A stretch of 64,000 bases of DNA from Bostrychus sinensis (lineage: Eukaryota; Chordata; Actinopteri; Gobiiformes; Eleotridae), in assembly GCA_020698575.1 (NCBI GenBank), contig CM036254.1:28052526-28116525 (forward strand), in the 5' to 3' direction. This document shows, piece after piece, positions 22,446 to 32,632 of the stretch. The position numbers and the translations under genes are program-made. The notes beneath the pieces are model-generated. The model saw only the letters and a list, made by a program, of their open reading frames with translations. It did not search any database and was not told the DNA's origin. How positions within the stretch are numbered: position 1 is the stretch's first letter; each line of letters opens with the position of its first letter.

Positions 22446-22639
22446 TTGTTCAAGTCTAATTAAAATTGTATTCTGTCTGCTTAAAGTCACAATTATGTTC
22501 TTTTTCACTCTACTCAATATAAATGAATCTAAAGCATTTGTATCCTTGCCCATCTACTTCTCTGACTTCAAATAAGAGGCTGTCCTTACATTCCCTTTAC
22601 TGAAAAATCCAAAGGCTCTTATGCTAAAATTAAGTTTGC
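22446..22639. other. Unassigned sequence
   Basis: Nothing recognised. Confidence 0.4.
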
Positions 22640-23095
22640 TTTTCTGGATCCTAGTTGTCATTGTTTATGCTGAGCCGGAGCCAAGCGGAGCAATATGGTT
22701 TATGTCCCAGCGTAACTCCGGGAGTGAATGAGCAACATCTTTTGGTCCCTGAATAACTCATGAAGCCAGCAGTCGCCGAGTGGCCGGCCCTGGGAGCTGC
22801 TGCTGCTGCTTCTCTGGGAGGCTGCCAGGTGCTCGCTACAAAACCAAGGCAACGGGAGATGTGCGCTCAGTAAACGCGGTATAAATAGTGCACATAGCGC
22901 TCATTAAAGCCACTTAGATGAAGATTATGACAGATTATAATGCTGTTCGAGTTTGGGGTTTGACATGACAGAGGGGCATTAGGAGCGAGCGGCTGCAGTC
23001 AGATAGCATTCGTCATTGTCACATAGGCACTTAATGTTAGGTATGACCTCAGGAAATAACCTTCTGCATTAATGAACACACTATAGGCTGTAAAA
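22640..23095. other. Repeat-free tract, candidate conserved non-coding region
   Basis: Complex, moderately GC-rich sequence with a short CTG run at 22799-22810. No repeat or coding frame is recognised. The regulatory role is inferred only from the absence of repeats. Confidence 0.25.
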
Positions 23096-23264
23096 TGAAT
23101 GGGCTTGTTGGGATACTCATCTCAATTGAATCTTATTAAACAAAGCTTGACATTACATTTAGTGCAAGCATTAATACTGTATGCACTATCTTTATTTTGT
23201 TCTAATTTTTGGACTAAACTTTATTCCCAATCATTTTGTCGTGCCCTTCAAAAACTCCCAGCCC

Positions 23265-23430
23265 ACAGTCTTTCTGGGTGGAGATTGTGCCGGCTTCCTC
23301 CCCTGTTAGGGGAATTGGTGACTTTACATTTCCCCCTAGTGAATGAATGTGAGAGTGAATGGTTGTCTGTCTGTGTATGTCTCTGTGTCAGCCCTGTGAC
23401 TAACTGGCCACTGTCCAATGTGCACACAGA
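23265..23430 (+). mobile_element. SINE body fragment, second family
   Basis: GTGACTTTACATTTCCCCCT, GAGAGTGAATGGTTGTCTGT and GTCAGCCCTGTGACTAACTG match the middle of the copy at 16.6 kb. The matching tail resumes at 23.69 kb after an insertion. Confidence 0.75.
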
Positions 23431-23474
23431 CCTAGAGAAAGTCATTCATTCTTTTGTTTCCAGCTGACTTGACT

Positions 23475-23670
23475 GTTGCAAAAATCTACATACATAACTG
23501 CATTTTTTAAATTAGTTTTTTTTTTTTGTTGTTTTTTAATGCTAGTTTTTTTGTGTTTGGTTTTATAGTGATTGTATTTTGTATATGCTTTTTTTTTTTT
23601 AAATATGTAAAGCACTTTGTAACTTTGTTTTGAAAAGTGCTCTATTAATAAAATTATTATTGTTATTGTT
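23475..23670 (+). mobile_element. LINE-type 3' tail
   Basis: The string AAAGCACTTTGTAACTTTGT, then GAAAAGTGCTCTATTAATAA and an ATT/GTT simple repeat, form a typical teleost LINE (L2/Rex1-type) end. It lies between two parts of a SINE, so it probably inserted into it. Confidence 0.6.
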
Positions 23671-23689
23671 ATTACCCTACATTAGGGCT

Positions 23690-23760
23690 ATAGTTTCTGG
23701 AATAGGTTCCAGTACCCTTGACCCCTAATGACAATAAGTTGAACATTGACATTATATTCA
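23690..23760 (+). mobile_element. SINE tail, continuation of the copy at 23.27 kb
   Basis: GGAATAGGTTCCAGTACCCT and CCCCTAATGACAATAAGTTG match the tail seen at 10.8 kb. Confidence 0.6.
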
Positions 23761-23764
23761 TCCA

Positions 23765-23812
23765 TCCTACGACCCACTTTTGACTACTACCCACCAGTTG
23801 AGAAGCACTGCT
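23765..23812. mobile_element. hAT-type right end fragment
   Basis: Inverted, it reads GCAGTGCTTCTCAACTGGTG with a GTGGGTCG block further in, as in known hAT elements. No left end is in reach. Confidence 0.5.
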
Positions 23813-23949
23813 CTTTAGGTACTCGCTGATTTCCTCTCATCATCTAAAGACATAGCTTAATATTATATTATAATAATAATTTTTGCTCACTTAATTTAAA
23901 AATCATATGTCTATAAACTTTCAATTTTAGGTTTTATTCACTATCATTA

Positions 23950-24112
23950 TTTTTTAACTCATCTTACAGCCAACCTACTATCCATTGTTCAGAAAAAAAA
24001 AATTGTTAAAATTGCAAATTTGTTTTGTTAAAGTAGTATATTTTTTATTATTATCAATAAAAATATATTCTGAACAATGGATAGTAGGTTGGTTGTAAGA
24101 TGAGTTAAAAAA
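23950..24112. repeat. Inverted repeat, 45-bp arms, 73-bp loop
   Basis: Arms 23950-23994 and 24068-24112 are complementary with about one mismatch (core CAACCTACTATCCATTGTTC against its complement). The AT-rich loop carries no gene. Weaker complementarity extends outwards into T/A-rich and ATCATTATT text. It could be a fold-back MITE. Confidence 0.85.
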
Positions 24113-24149
24113 AAAGATAATAATGATTTTTTTTTCATAGTGTATGTTT

Positions 24150-24240
24150 CTAACTGACCATTGTCCAGGGCATACCAGACTCAGACCCTAAGTTTCCTTA
24201 AAAGTCTCCAATGTCTGTGACCCCCAGGAATCTAAAATGA
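24150..24240 (+). mobile_element. SINE tail fragment
   Basis: CTGACCATTGTCCAGGGCAT and CAGACCCTAAGTTTCCTTAA with GACCCCCAGGAA match the tail of the second SINE family. Confidence 0.55.
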
Positions 24241-24295
24241 TCAGAGGTGTGTCATGATAGCAACCTTATATTGTGCTGTATCTTATGCCTTAAAT

Positions 24296-24851
24296 CAGTG
24301 GTTCTCAAGGTGTGGTATGGGTACTGTAGGTGGTACACAGTCTTCTCCTGGTGGTACTCTTTTCACTTTCACTTTAGTTTATTTTAGAGCTAGATTTCTT
24401 GTTTAAGTAATATTTTAGTTTGGGTTTGAAGTACAGACCGCAGTTTGATTCTAGTTCAGGGTTAGTTTCTGGTTTAGTCCTAAATTAGTCCTGGTTTGGT
24501 CCTTTTTAACACTGCTGAAAATGAATATCTACATTAGTTAAACTGACTTAAATTCAGAATATTCATCTTGAGTACCTTGCTTTTAGATTTATTTATTATT
24601 GAGGCTAGATTATTTTACTTGTTTCAGGATATTTTTTTCTTATTCCAAGCCAAATTATATGCCAGTGCCTTAAGAAAATTGCAAAAACAGTACTGGATAA
24701 ATTCTGGATAATCTCTGTTATGTCCTTTTTCATGTAATAATCCATATGTCATCCCTTGGTTTATACCTGGGTTAGTCCAGATTTAGGCTGGTACTTGGAA
24801 AGCCAAATATTTTCTGAGGTAGTACTTGGTGTGACACTTTGAGAACCACCG
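24296..24851. mobile_element. hAT-type MITE, 8-bp TSD with one mismatch
   Basis: The left end CAGTGGTTCTCAAGGTGTGG and the inverted right end CGGTGGTTCTCAAAGTGTCA are terminal inverted repeats. They are flanked by CCTTAAAT and CCTTAAAA. The interior holds several GGTTTAGTCC/GGGTTAGTCC units. The same family with a much expanded repeat is at 43.9-44.4 kb. No transposase. Confidence 0.85.
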
Positions 24852-24970
24852 CCTTAAAATGTCATATGGGTTTACTCAATGCATTTACACAAAGACTAAA
24901 GCATCATTCAGTATATAGGACAAAATGGGCCACCAACTTGGGGTATATGCTCTGGGAATTTAATCGGGTT

Positions 24971-25057
24971 AAACACACACACACACACACACACGCACAC
25001 ACGTCTATAGCCCACAATTAACTGCTCCTTCCAGTTCCTTCTCTCTCTCTCTCTCTC
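24971..25057. repeat. (CA)n and (CT)n microsatellites
   Basis: (CA)n with a GC interruption at 24971-25002 and (CT)n at 25039-25057, separated by about 35 bp. Confidence 0.95.
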
Positions 25058-25231
25058 ATCTGTCTTCCCTGGCTCTTTTCATGTGGCTAAAAGCAGCCAG
25101 CACTGAGCCAACTGGCCCAGCCTTCCTCCCCAGCGCTAGTTAATCTGGCCCATCCTGTTTTATCTTCCACCTTTGCTTCTGGTCCACAAATCACGACCCA
25201 ATTGACTCTGCTTCCTCTCCCCGCTTCCTCT

Positions 25232-25440
25232 CTGCCTTGCCCATCCTCCGGGTCCCACAGTCAGCATCTCTCCTCTGTCCAAAAGTAGGGTGCAACAGTG
25301 GGGTGCTCTGTGCAATCCGTCTCATCTTGTTTCTTCACAGCGAGCTGCAAGTGTGGGGTAATGAGGGCAAAATTAGAGAACATTAAAATCCTGTAGGAGC
25401 GGCAAGCACAAGGTCAAGGATGTCATTTTTTTAAGCAGCC
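25232..25440 (+). repeat. Direct duplication, copy 1
   Basis: It shares ordered blocks with 27073-27300: AAAAGTAGGGTGCAACAG, CTCTGTGCAATCCGTCTCAT, CTTGTTTC..CACAG, GTGGGGTAAT and AGCACAAGGTCAAGG. By eye the match is about 80-85% where aligned. This copy lacks about 29 bp present in copy 2 (around 27186-27214). The two copies bracket the array at 25.7-27.0 kb. Confidence 0.85.
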
Positions 25441-25544
25441 AGTAATATAGTAGTAGTATATTCTTTATTATTGGCTTTTGCCTTCCAAGATCCCCACAAC
25501 AATTCATCTGCCTATAACGAATGGTGATTTACATATAGATTTTC

Positions 25545-25640
25545 CATAGATTTTTACGCCAGATGCCCTAACAACCTTCACCATTTATATGGCACCAAGA
25601 GTACTCTGGTTTGTCACCCCCTGTGGCTAATAAAAGTGTA
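25545..25640 (+). mobile_element. SINE 3'-body fragment
   Basis: TTTTTACGCCAGATGCCCTA, CACCATTTATATGGCACCAA and GAGTACTCTGGTTTGTCACC match the dispersed block at 3.2 and 22.4 kb, but lack the GCTTGGGAC segment. Confidence 0.65.
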
Positions 25641-25680
25641 GTGTGTTTTAGTGTTGTGTAATGTTGTACTGTATATAGTG

Positions 25681-27010
25681 GTGGTTCCCAAACACTGGGC
25701 CAGGACCCAAATTTGGTCACCAAAAATTAAAAATTTGCCCATATTGTGTTATTTATTTATTTTATTTATTTATTTTTACAGTACAGTATAAAACAGTATT
25801 GCAGTGGTTCCCAAACACTGTCTCTGGATCCAAAAGTGGGTCACCATAGATTTTAAAGGTACTAGTGATAGTAAAGGTTATAGTAGTAGCAATAGTATTA
25901 GTGATAGTAATAGTAATAGCAATAGTAATAGAAATAGTAATAGTAATAGCATAGGCTAGTCTTGTTGAGTAGCAAAGTACAGTCAGCAGCAGTTAACAAA
26001 CACTTGGCCAGGACCCAAAAGTTGGTCACCAAAGCCTTTTTTTTTTTTTTTTACAGTGCAGTACGGTACAGTGTAAAACAGTACTGCAGTGGTTCCCAAA
26101 CACTGTGCCAGAATCAAAAAGATTAAAATTGTTTCTTTTGTTTTAATAGTAATGGCATAGCATAGTCTTGTTTGGTAGCAAAATACAGTGTAGCAGTGGT
26201 TCCCAAACATTGGGCCAGCACCTAAAAGTTGGTCAACAAAGTATGTTTTTTTTGCAGTGCAGTACGGTACAGCATAAAACAGTATTGCCCTGGTTTCCAA
26301 ACATGAGGTCAGCAATCCAAAAGTGGGTCTCTAAAGATATTAATTGAGTAATAGCAATTCTAATAGTAATAGCATATTCTAGTTTTGTTGAGCAGCAAAG
26401 TACAATTAGCAGCGGTTACCAAACAATGGGCTGGACCCCAAAGCTGGTCACCAAAGATTTGATTTCTTTTCTTTTTTTTTAAAGAGTGGGTCACCAAAGA
26501 TTCAAATAGGGTCTTATTGTTTTTCCAGTATTTATAGTAATAGTAATAGTAGAATAGGGTAGCAAAGTACAGTGTAGCAGTGGTTCCCAAACGCTGGGCC
26601 AGGACCCAGAAGTTGATCACCAAAGATTTTAATTTGGTCAAATTGTTTCTTTACGGTAAAGTAAACACACTTTTCCAGTGGGTCCCAAACATGACCTGAT
26701 TCCAAAAGTGGGTGACCAAAGATTTGAAGTGGGTCTTATGGTTTTTAATAGTGATAGTGATAGTAATAGTAGTATAGTGCAGTGTAGCAGTGGATCCCAA
26801 ACAGTGGGCATGGATCCAAAACTGAGTGGTAGATTTGAATTCAGTCATATAGCAAAGCGCAGCATAGTAATGGTGTGTCCAGTTGCTTCAAGAGACAGTT
26901 GATTTTGCGTATAGTATTGTAAGCAGTGCTTCCCAAACACTGGGCCAGGACCTAAAAGTAGGTCATCAAAGATTTTAATTGGGTCTTATAGTTTTTGTAT
27001 AATATAGCAT
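25681..27010. repeat. Dimeric tandem array of hAT-like monomers with (AGTAAT)n blocks
   Basis: The motif GGTTCCCAAAC or a variant occurs at about 25683, 25807, 25993, 26091, 26197, 26291, 26413, 26582, 26680, 26792 and 26929. Alternating spacings of about 93-107 and 107-187 bp show a two-part higher-order unit of roughly 210 bp. Type A monomers continue ACTGGGCCAGGACC..TTGGTCACCAAAG. Type B monomers continue TCCAAAAGTGGGTCACC and then a variable AGTAAT repeat (longest 25864-25952). The monomer start CAGTGGTTCCCAAAC is that of a hAT terminal repeat. Confidence 0.88.
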
Positions 27011-27072
27011 TGCCAGTTGCATCAAGTTGATTCTGCATCTGTTAGTATTGCCCTTGGTAAATCCAACTCAAA

Positions 27073-27300
27073 TCTGCCCTCCTTTGGGTCCCACTGTCAG
27101 CACCTCCTCTTTCTAAAAGTAGGGTGCAACAGCGGGGATGCTCTGTGCAATCCGTCTCATCTTGTTTCCCCACAGTGAGCTGCGAGCTGCTTTCATCCGT
27201 CACCCCTCGCTCTGTGGGGTAATTAGCGCCAAATTAACACAACATTAAACGTCTGTAAGAGCAAGCGAGCACAAGGTCAAGGTTAGTAATGTTTTAGCAG
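27073..27300 (+). repeat. Direct duplication, copy 2
   Basis: Counterpart of the segment at 25.23-25.44 kb, same orientation. It is the longer copy, keeping a segment with CTTTCATCCGTCACCCCTC. It also contains TAATTAGCGCCAAATTAA, which looks more regular than the same place in copy 1, so this copy may be nearer the ancestral form. Confidence 0.85.
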
Positions 27301-27931
27301 GCATGATGAAAAATACTCCGGAGCGTGTGGGCTGAGTTTGATATAACACGCTATTTGGGAAGCCGCAGGAGTAAAGTGATGGTGAACATCTGCTGAAGTG
27401 ACAGTTCTCCAGAGCGGCCCCACAGAAGCCACAGAAGAGCCATGTGGACAAACACGAGCAGGAGGAAGTGGCTCAGATTGTCCACGTCTGCTGTGTAACC
27501 GACACAGAGACTTCACATTCCTTCTGACAGCTGTTATTTCAGCTGGTAAACACAGGACCAGGCGACATCTTACAGTGATCCCGTTGTTGATACTGAGGTG
27601 ATGTGAGGTTATGATTAGAATAAAATGGTGGTTGAAGTAGCACATCTGCGGAGAAGCAAGCAGATGTCTGGCTGTCACGAAGGCTTAACAATGTGCATGT
27701 ATGGATGAAGACAGTAGAGTATGCAATAGTTACCTCAAATTTACAAAGAATGCGTTAGCGTGTGCAGTGTGTGTTGGGTATGACTTTCATAATAAATTGA
27801 TGCTGTTCTAGTTAATGCATGAGTTTAGACTGGCTGCGTTAGAGTATCGTGTCCGGCTCTCCGTCAAAAATACACAAGGAGTTTATTTTGACCAATGCTG
27901 CAACCCCCAGCCATAAAGTTGAACAGGCCTG
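27301..27931. other. Unassigned sequence
   Basis: A 131-codon minus frame (27283-27678) has no domain or codon pattern that supports it. No repeat is recognised. Confidence 0.45.
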
Positions 27932-28330
27932 ACTAGTGATGGGAGTATCGGTACTGCAGTATCGATTTATTGATACTCACACAGTACTCATTTGAGTATT
28001 GAGTTCTTGAATAAAGTATTGATACTAATTAATGCATGTGAAATAAAAGCACATGCATCACTTGGGGGTAACTTACTCCAGTGTTGTGAGCCAAAACTCC
28101 CCCAAACAGCAGTATTTTGGTCTGGTCCATCCATGTCATGTGACAAGAAGTTAGCAGTTTTCACTCCTCTGCACACTTAAGTTATTTATTTTATACTGTG
28201 TACATTAAAATTGTTAAATGGCCAGCTTTAATTGTGGGATTTGTCTTGAAGTGTAACAATTTTTTAAATGAAAAAAATTTCACCCATAAGAAATCATCAG
28301 AGTATTAGTATCGGTATCGACTAAATTCCC
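27932..28330. mobile_element. hAT-like element with TATCGGTA ends, right tip missing
   Basis: The left end CTAGTGATGGGAGTATCGGT and internal right text GTATTAGTATCGGTATCGAC resemble a fish hAT family whose ends are rich in GGTATCG. Members with similar text lie at 35.4 and 56.7 kb. The right terminal CCCATCACTA is absent. Confidence 0.55.
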
Positions 28331-28725
28331 AGACATGGGGTCATAAACAAGATTGAACTCAGTTAAAGGTCCTGTAAGCAGCATGTGCTCGTACTGGCTT
28401 GAAAATTGTACTGCAGTCTAAATCAAAACAATGGTCCATGGGTAGCCAGTCATTCGGCTTTTCTGATTGGACGATCAGTAGTTTTAGAACAAAAACAACA
28501 AAACAACAACTGTAAACAAAAAAAACAAAAAACAACTTGGGCATTGTGTTAAATATATATAAAATGAACAAATCACCTGTATCTTAGTTATCAATAAAAC
28601 TAATATTTGGTTTAAACATGTTTTCCTCATATCTTTGGACACTTTGGAAAGTATTTATATATGTAGCATGTTTACTCATGGTAGAAACACAAAAGTCACA
28701 CAAAGTTCTCTGTACATGGTTGTGA
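28331..28725. other. Unassigned sequence
   Basis: A-rich with AAACAACAAAACAACAAC text near 28493-28510. Nothing else recognised. Confidence 0.4.
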
Positions 28726-29050
28726 CCAGCATTGCATACTGCCATTGTTTCCTCGGGCAAGACATTTCACCCACCTTGCCTGAATGACTGTGTTCAAACT
28801 CAAACATCTTGGATGCATCGCCTGAGGGTGGCAAAACTTGCTATGGAGCCATTTTCACTTCAAAATATGCCTTTCACGCCTTTCTATTTTTCACACTTGC
28901 AACCATTACATCTCTGCAACAAGGTTTTTGACGTGCGCAGACATGCAGTTGTGCACGACACATTCAGTGTGTTTGAGGCCTTAGTGAGATTGTGTGTTTG
29001 GTGGTGGTCAGAGAACCTATAGACGCACAATGGCAGCAGTGTCACACGGT
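28726..29050 (+). mobile_element. tRNA-derived SINE split by unrelated sequence
   Basis: The body CCAGCATTGCATACTGCCAT, CGGGCAAGACATTTCACCC stops near 28800 and resumes near 28985 with TGTGTTTGGTGGTGGTCAGA and AGACGCACAATGGCAGC. This is the order of the copy at 58.5 kb, separated there by only a few tens of bases. About 150 bp of foreign sequence is inserted. The tRNA head is missing. Confidence 0.7.
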
Positions 29051-29214
29051 ATTACTGCGACCACTTGAGAAAGACTGCAGGAAGTATGCAAACCATTCCT
29101 GTCTGCAAAAAAAGAAACTCTTAAATGGTATAAAATCAAGAAAGTATGGATTTTTGTACATCCTGGTTTTCTAAAATGAAAATGAGTCTTCAATAAATGA
29201 TCACAGGAAGTATG

Positions 29215-29275
29215 TGTAGGTCAGAATTCAGTAAAAAAAAGGTTAAACTAGAAGGTCATCTGGACAAGGTTTGTT
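29215..29275 (+). repeat. Single-arm copy of the 50.4-kb fold-back repeat
   Basis: TTCAGTAAAAAAAAGGTTAA, ACTAGAAGGTCATCTGGACA and AGGTTTGTTTTATAAC match one arm of the inverted repeat at 50.37-50.51 kb. Confidence 0.7.
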
Positions 29276-29335
29276 TTATAACTTCGGAAACAATGTTCAC
29301 TTGGCAAATAAAAAAAGTATCTGAAGCTGCAACAG

Positions 29336-29385
29336 TGCGACCCCTACTGGGAATAAGCGGAAGATGATGTATGAGTGAATGTTTC
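29336..29385 (+). mobile_element. SINE tail end
   Basis: GCGACCCCTACTGGGAATAA, GCGGAAGATGATGTATGAGT and GAATG is the extreme 3' end of the second SINE family (GGGAATAAGCGGNNNNNGATGNATG). Confidence 0.6.
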
Positions 29386-29989
29386 AACTGCTGTACAAGT
29401 CATTGAAGGTTCCTTGGGGCATATGAGAATACTTCAATGTTAACAAAAAGAAGGCTAATGCACTCAAGCACTATACGATCTGCCTTGCTTTTGTTGTTTC
29501 TGTCCGTGATGTACGATTGGTTGTTTAATAATAGTTTTGTAGCATGCCACGAGAGAGCTAAAGAAAGCGGTTTTAAATCCTATGCGGACATATGTTTTGC
29601 AGAATGTACATACTTTTTTTTTAGCTCATGTATTCGGTCCATAAGGGAACGCGATCAATTGTTACTGCCTTCTCAGCAAGCTAGCTCCCTTGACTGACGA
29701 AGCCTTCACAACTCACCGTACACACATCTGCTTTCTCTGATAAATCTCCGGTTCGCTCCGTCCTGCAACGCAAACACAGCTTGCTATCATTCACAAATGA
29801 TCTCCACGTTTCACCCAACAACTTTTATCATCTCCTTCCCTTCATGTTTTTGGGTGAGACAATCTCGACTAATGCCCGTGAAAAGGAAGATGGGGACTTT
29901 TTTAATTGCTCCGCTTGCATGTTGCACCATCTGTGGAGCTTTGTATTTTTTATTATTTTTTTGTATGTTTCCTCAATTAGATTCTTAGA
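29386..29989. other. Unassigned sequence
   Basis: Contains an 86-codon plus frame (29437-29697) and two overlapping frames near 29.8-30.0 kb without domains. No repeat is recognised. Confidence 0.4.
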
Positions 29990-30720
29990 TCACTGAGATT
30001 GAAGTTTTTTCCTTGCCCCGCCAGTGTGTTTGTTCAGATGGATTCGGCTGCGGGTAGTACCGGCTTTCATGAGTTATAATTACTGTAACAGCGCAGCTCT
30101 CCCCAAAGAAGCCTATCACTGCCTCTCGCTCTGTAGATTTTCCCTTTAATTATTGTTATTCCTCATGTGGAAATAGTAGTTTTCATACCCCCTACTGTAT
30201 CTGTTACCGCGCCGTGAATAGCTGTGAATTTGGCACAGCACTTCAGAGTCCTCCCACGCCGTGTCCATAATTTTGGATTTACGGAAACAATATAAGCTGC
30301 TTATTTTATTTTATTTATTTTTTTGATGAGGCGTGTTTGTCTTGCGAGCAGCAGAGATGTGGAGCTTAGGTTTTACAGTGTATCCACCCAAGCAGTTTGG
30401 CCCTCTTTCATTTGGGTGATTGCGTCTGTTTAACAACCTGATCATATGAAAGAAATTGGATGTCGTCCCACACTCTCAGACTCACTCGCAGTAGACACAG
30501 CCTTAATGAAATACAGTATGAGGTGTTTGTTTATGGATGGGCTCCGAGGGCTTCCAATGGCGCTTGAAATCATTGAAATACCATTGAAGATTTGATACTT
30601 TGAGAGGAATGCTTGCACAGTTTGAAACCATAAAATGCCTCATTAGCTATTAGCGTGTTATTGTGAAATGAGTATGCAATCCCTTCCCATTCACAGAGAT
30701 TTTTACTATACATTCTGTCA
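29990..30720. other. Repeat-free tract, candidate conserved non-coding region
   Basis: Long complex tract without any repeat shared in the window, apart from a short TTTA stretch at 30300-30325. It is among the cleanest parts of the window. The inference of regulatory content is weak without alignment to other fish. Confidence 0.3.
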
Positions 30721-30956
30721 GCTAATCCTAACTTTTTATCCACACTCAGTAAGCCTTTATGTAATTGGATAAAGTTTGTCTATCCAGTTGCATCCCAAAG
30801 AGTTTGCATTGATGCTGGAATCTACCTAAAATTTAAAGAAATGAGAGTCATTACTTTCATACAGTTATGTTACACATCTTTTTGACTCATCTTTCTTGCC
30901 TTGAATTTTCGCTCGCTATGCTAAGCTACACCTGAGTGGTTTATACACACAGCTAA

Positions 30957-31350
30957 CTAGAGATGTAACATTATTAGTGATATCGCAATTGCAAAAGTCT
31001 CTCGATATTGTCGTGGTCTCATTACAATATCAAAAAATGTATAGTTTGGTTGCAGTGGTGTGGTAAAAGGCAGAGAGAACTACATAGGCTATGATCCTTT
31101 GCTCCATTTGAACCTGAGCACAGCCAAACCATGAGCCAACATGGTAAAGCTGCGGTCAGTGTTTTTAGCTGTGACAGCAAGATAAATCAGCAAATATAAA
31201 GACTCACAGCTTTTTTATGTAGTGGAGGATTCAAAAGGTTAGTAAATAATGCACTAAATGTTATTAAAGCAACTTTTTATGTTCACCCGTGACACTGTGT
31301 CATGAGGTTAATACTGTGATAATACCATACTGAGATTTGGAAAATGATAT
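30957..31350. mobile_element. hAT-like MITE with ATATCG-rich ends (tentative)
   Basis: CTAGAGATGTAACATTATTA followed by ATATCGCAATTGC and TCTCGATATTGTCG resembles a fish MITE starting GATGTAACGAT. The far end has AATACTGTGATAATACCATA text. Termini are not exact. Confidence 0.4.
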
Positions 31351-32632
31351 ATTCCTAAAACTATCCACGACTAAAAATGGTCAACATGGACATGATGTAG
31401 CTCATTTAAAAGCTTAGCTTCTACACAATTCAGTCCCTTCTTTTTGCAGACAGAATGAGCACCTGAGAGTGTATTTGCCAGAACCATACACTATTAACTA
31501 TTAGCACTGGCACTCCGTATACTGTAAACCACTGCTTGAGACTCTGCGCTTGATTATTTTTGGGGACAACATTCAAGAACAATGCTTGAATTTCAGGACT
31601 GTCACCATCAAACGATCAAAATCAAAGGCCAACTTAAAAAATAATACATTAATTAATAAATCTGTCAGCTTTAAATGACTGAACAATGAATTTTTGATTT
31701 TTTAAAAATTATTATACATAATAAATAATTAATTATAAGTATAGTATTTTATTGTGTATCTAATGTTTGAAGGCAAGTTATACATCAGCATTCAATATAA
31801 AGCCACATTACACATTAATTAACTTGGTTCAGAGCTAAATTGCTCATTTCTACTCTGAGAACCAAAACCGATGAGAAAAACAAAAGCAAAATTAAGTTTT
31901 TAGTAAAACCTTTATTATGTGTAGCCAACTAATGACTGACATGTTAGTAAAAGCTAATGCACGAGAGTCATTTATCAACAGCGGTTATTACATAATAAAA
32001 ATGACTAAGCTTTGTAATGTCCAGTGTTAGTTGTGGTGCTTTTAGAGGATATTTAATGTATTTACACATTACACTTGTAGACTGCAGTGTTCATGTGTGT
32101 GACCACAACATATTCTTGCCCTAACACCTGTCATGTTCGGCTCTGTAGACAGTAGTTCTTTGTGTTTTCTTTAGTTGCCAAATGATCCCACTTTCATTTG
32201 TTGTACCTTGCAAACACTGCGGCTCTTGTCCATCTCTTCAGTTTCCAATTTATAACGTCCAAAACACCTCCTGACTGTAGCCTGTACTGAAGCAGGCGTC
32301 AACATTTTCAGGTGTAGCTTAGAGGAAAACAGACCCTCATGAAACCCCAGAGCATGCGCACTTGGAAAGTTCCTACAGCCAGTTTCGTTCTGTGCAACCC
32401 AGCAGCAAAAGATTTGTATAAGGCATACTTCGATAATTAATAATGATTCAGAATAGTTTTAAAGACATGAATGGTGCATCAAAAAATATGTTTCCCACCC
32501 CTTGTAGAAATAGCTCACATGATGACTTCACTTGAAAAACAGAAACAGTTTTGTTCCCAACTTGAGTCAGTTAGTTGCACAATGAGAAAGGCTCCAGCAG
32601 TTTTCAGCTTGTCCTCTCTGGGCACTTGTAGA
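31351..32632. other. Unassigned sequence
   Basis: AT-rich with AATTAATAAAT text near 31650-31800. No gene or confident repeat is recognised. Confidence 0.45.

Noticed and set aside
25681..27010. Coding repeats on the minus strand (frames of 65-110 codons with recurring ETRAILFYAVPY/GTTAVLFYTVPY-like text)
   Set aside because: The similarity between frames follows the DNA array. Stops interrupt at each unit and no domain is present.
27283..27678. 131-codon minus frame
   Set aside because: It begins inside the duplicated segment and has no recognisable domain. Composition is as expected from GC-richer noncoding DNA.
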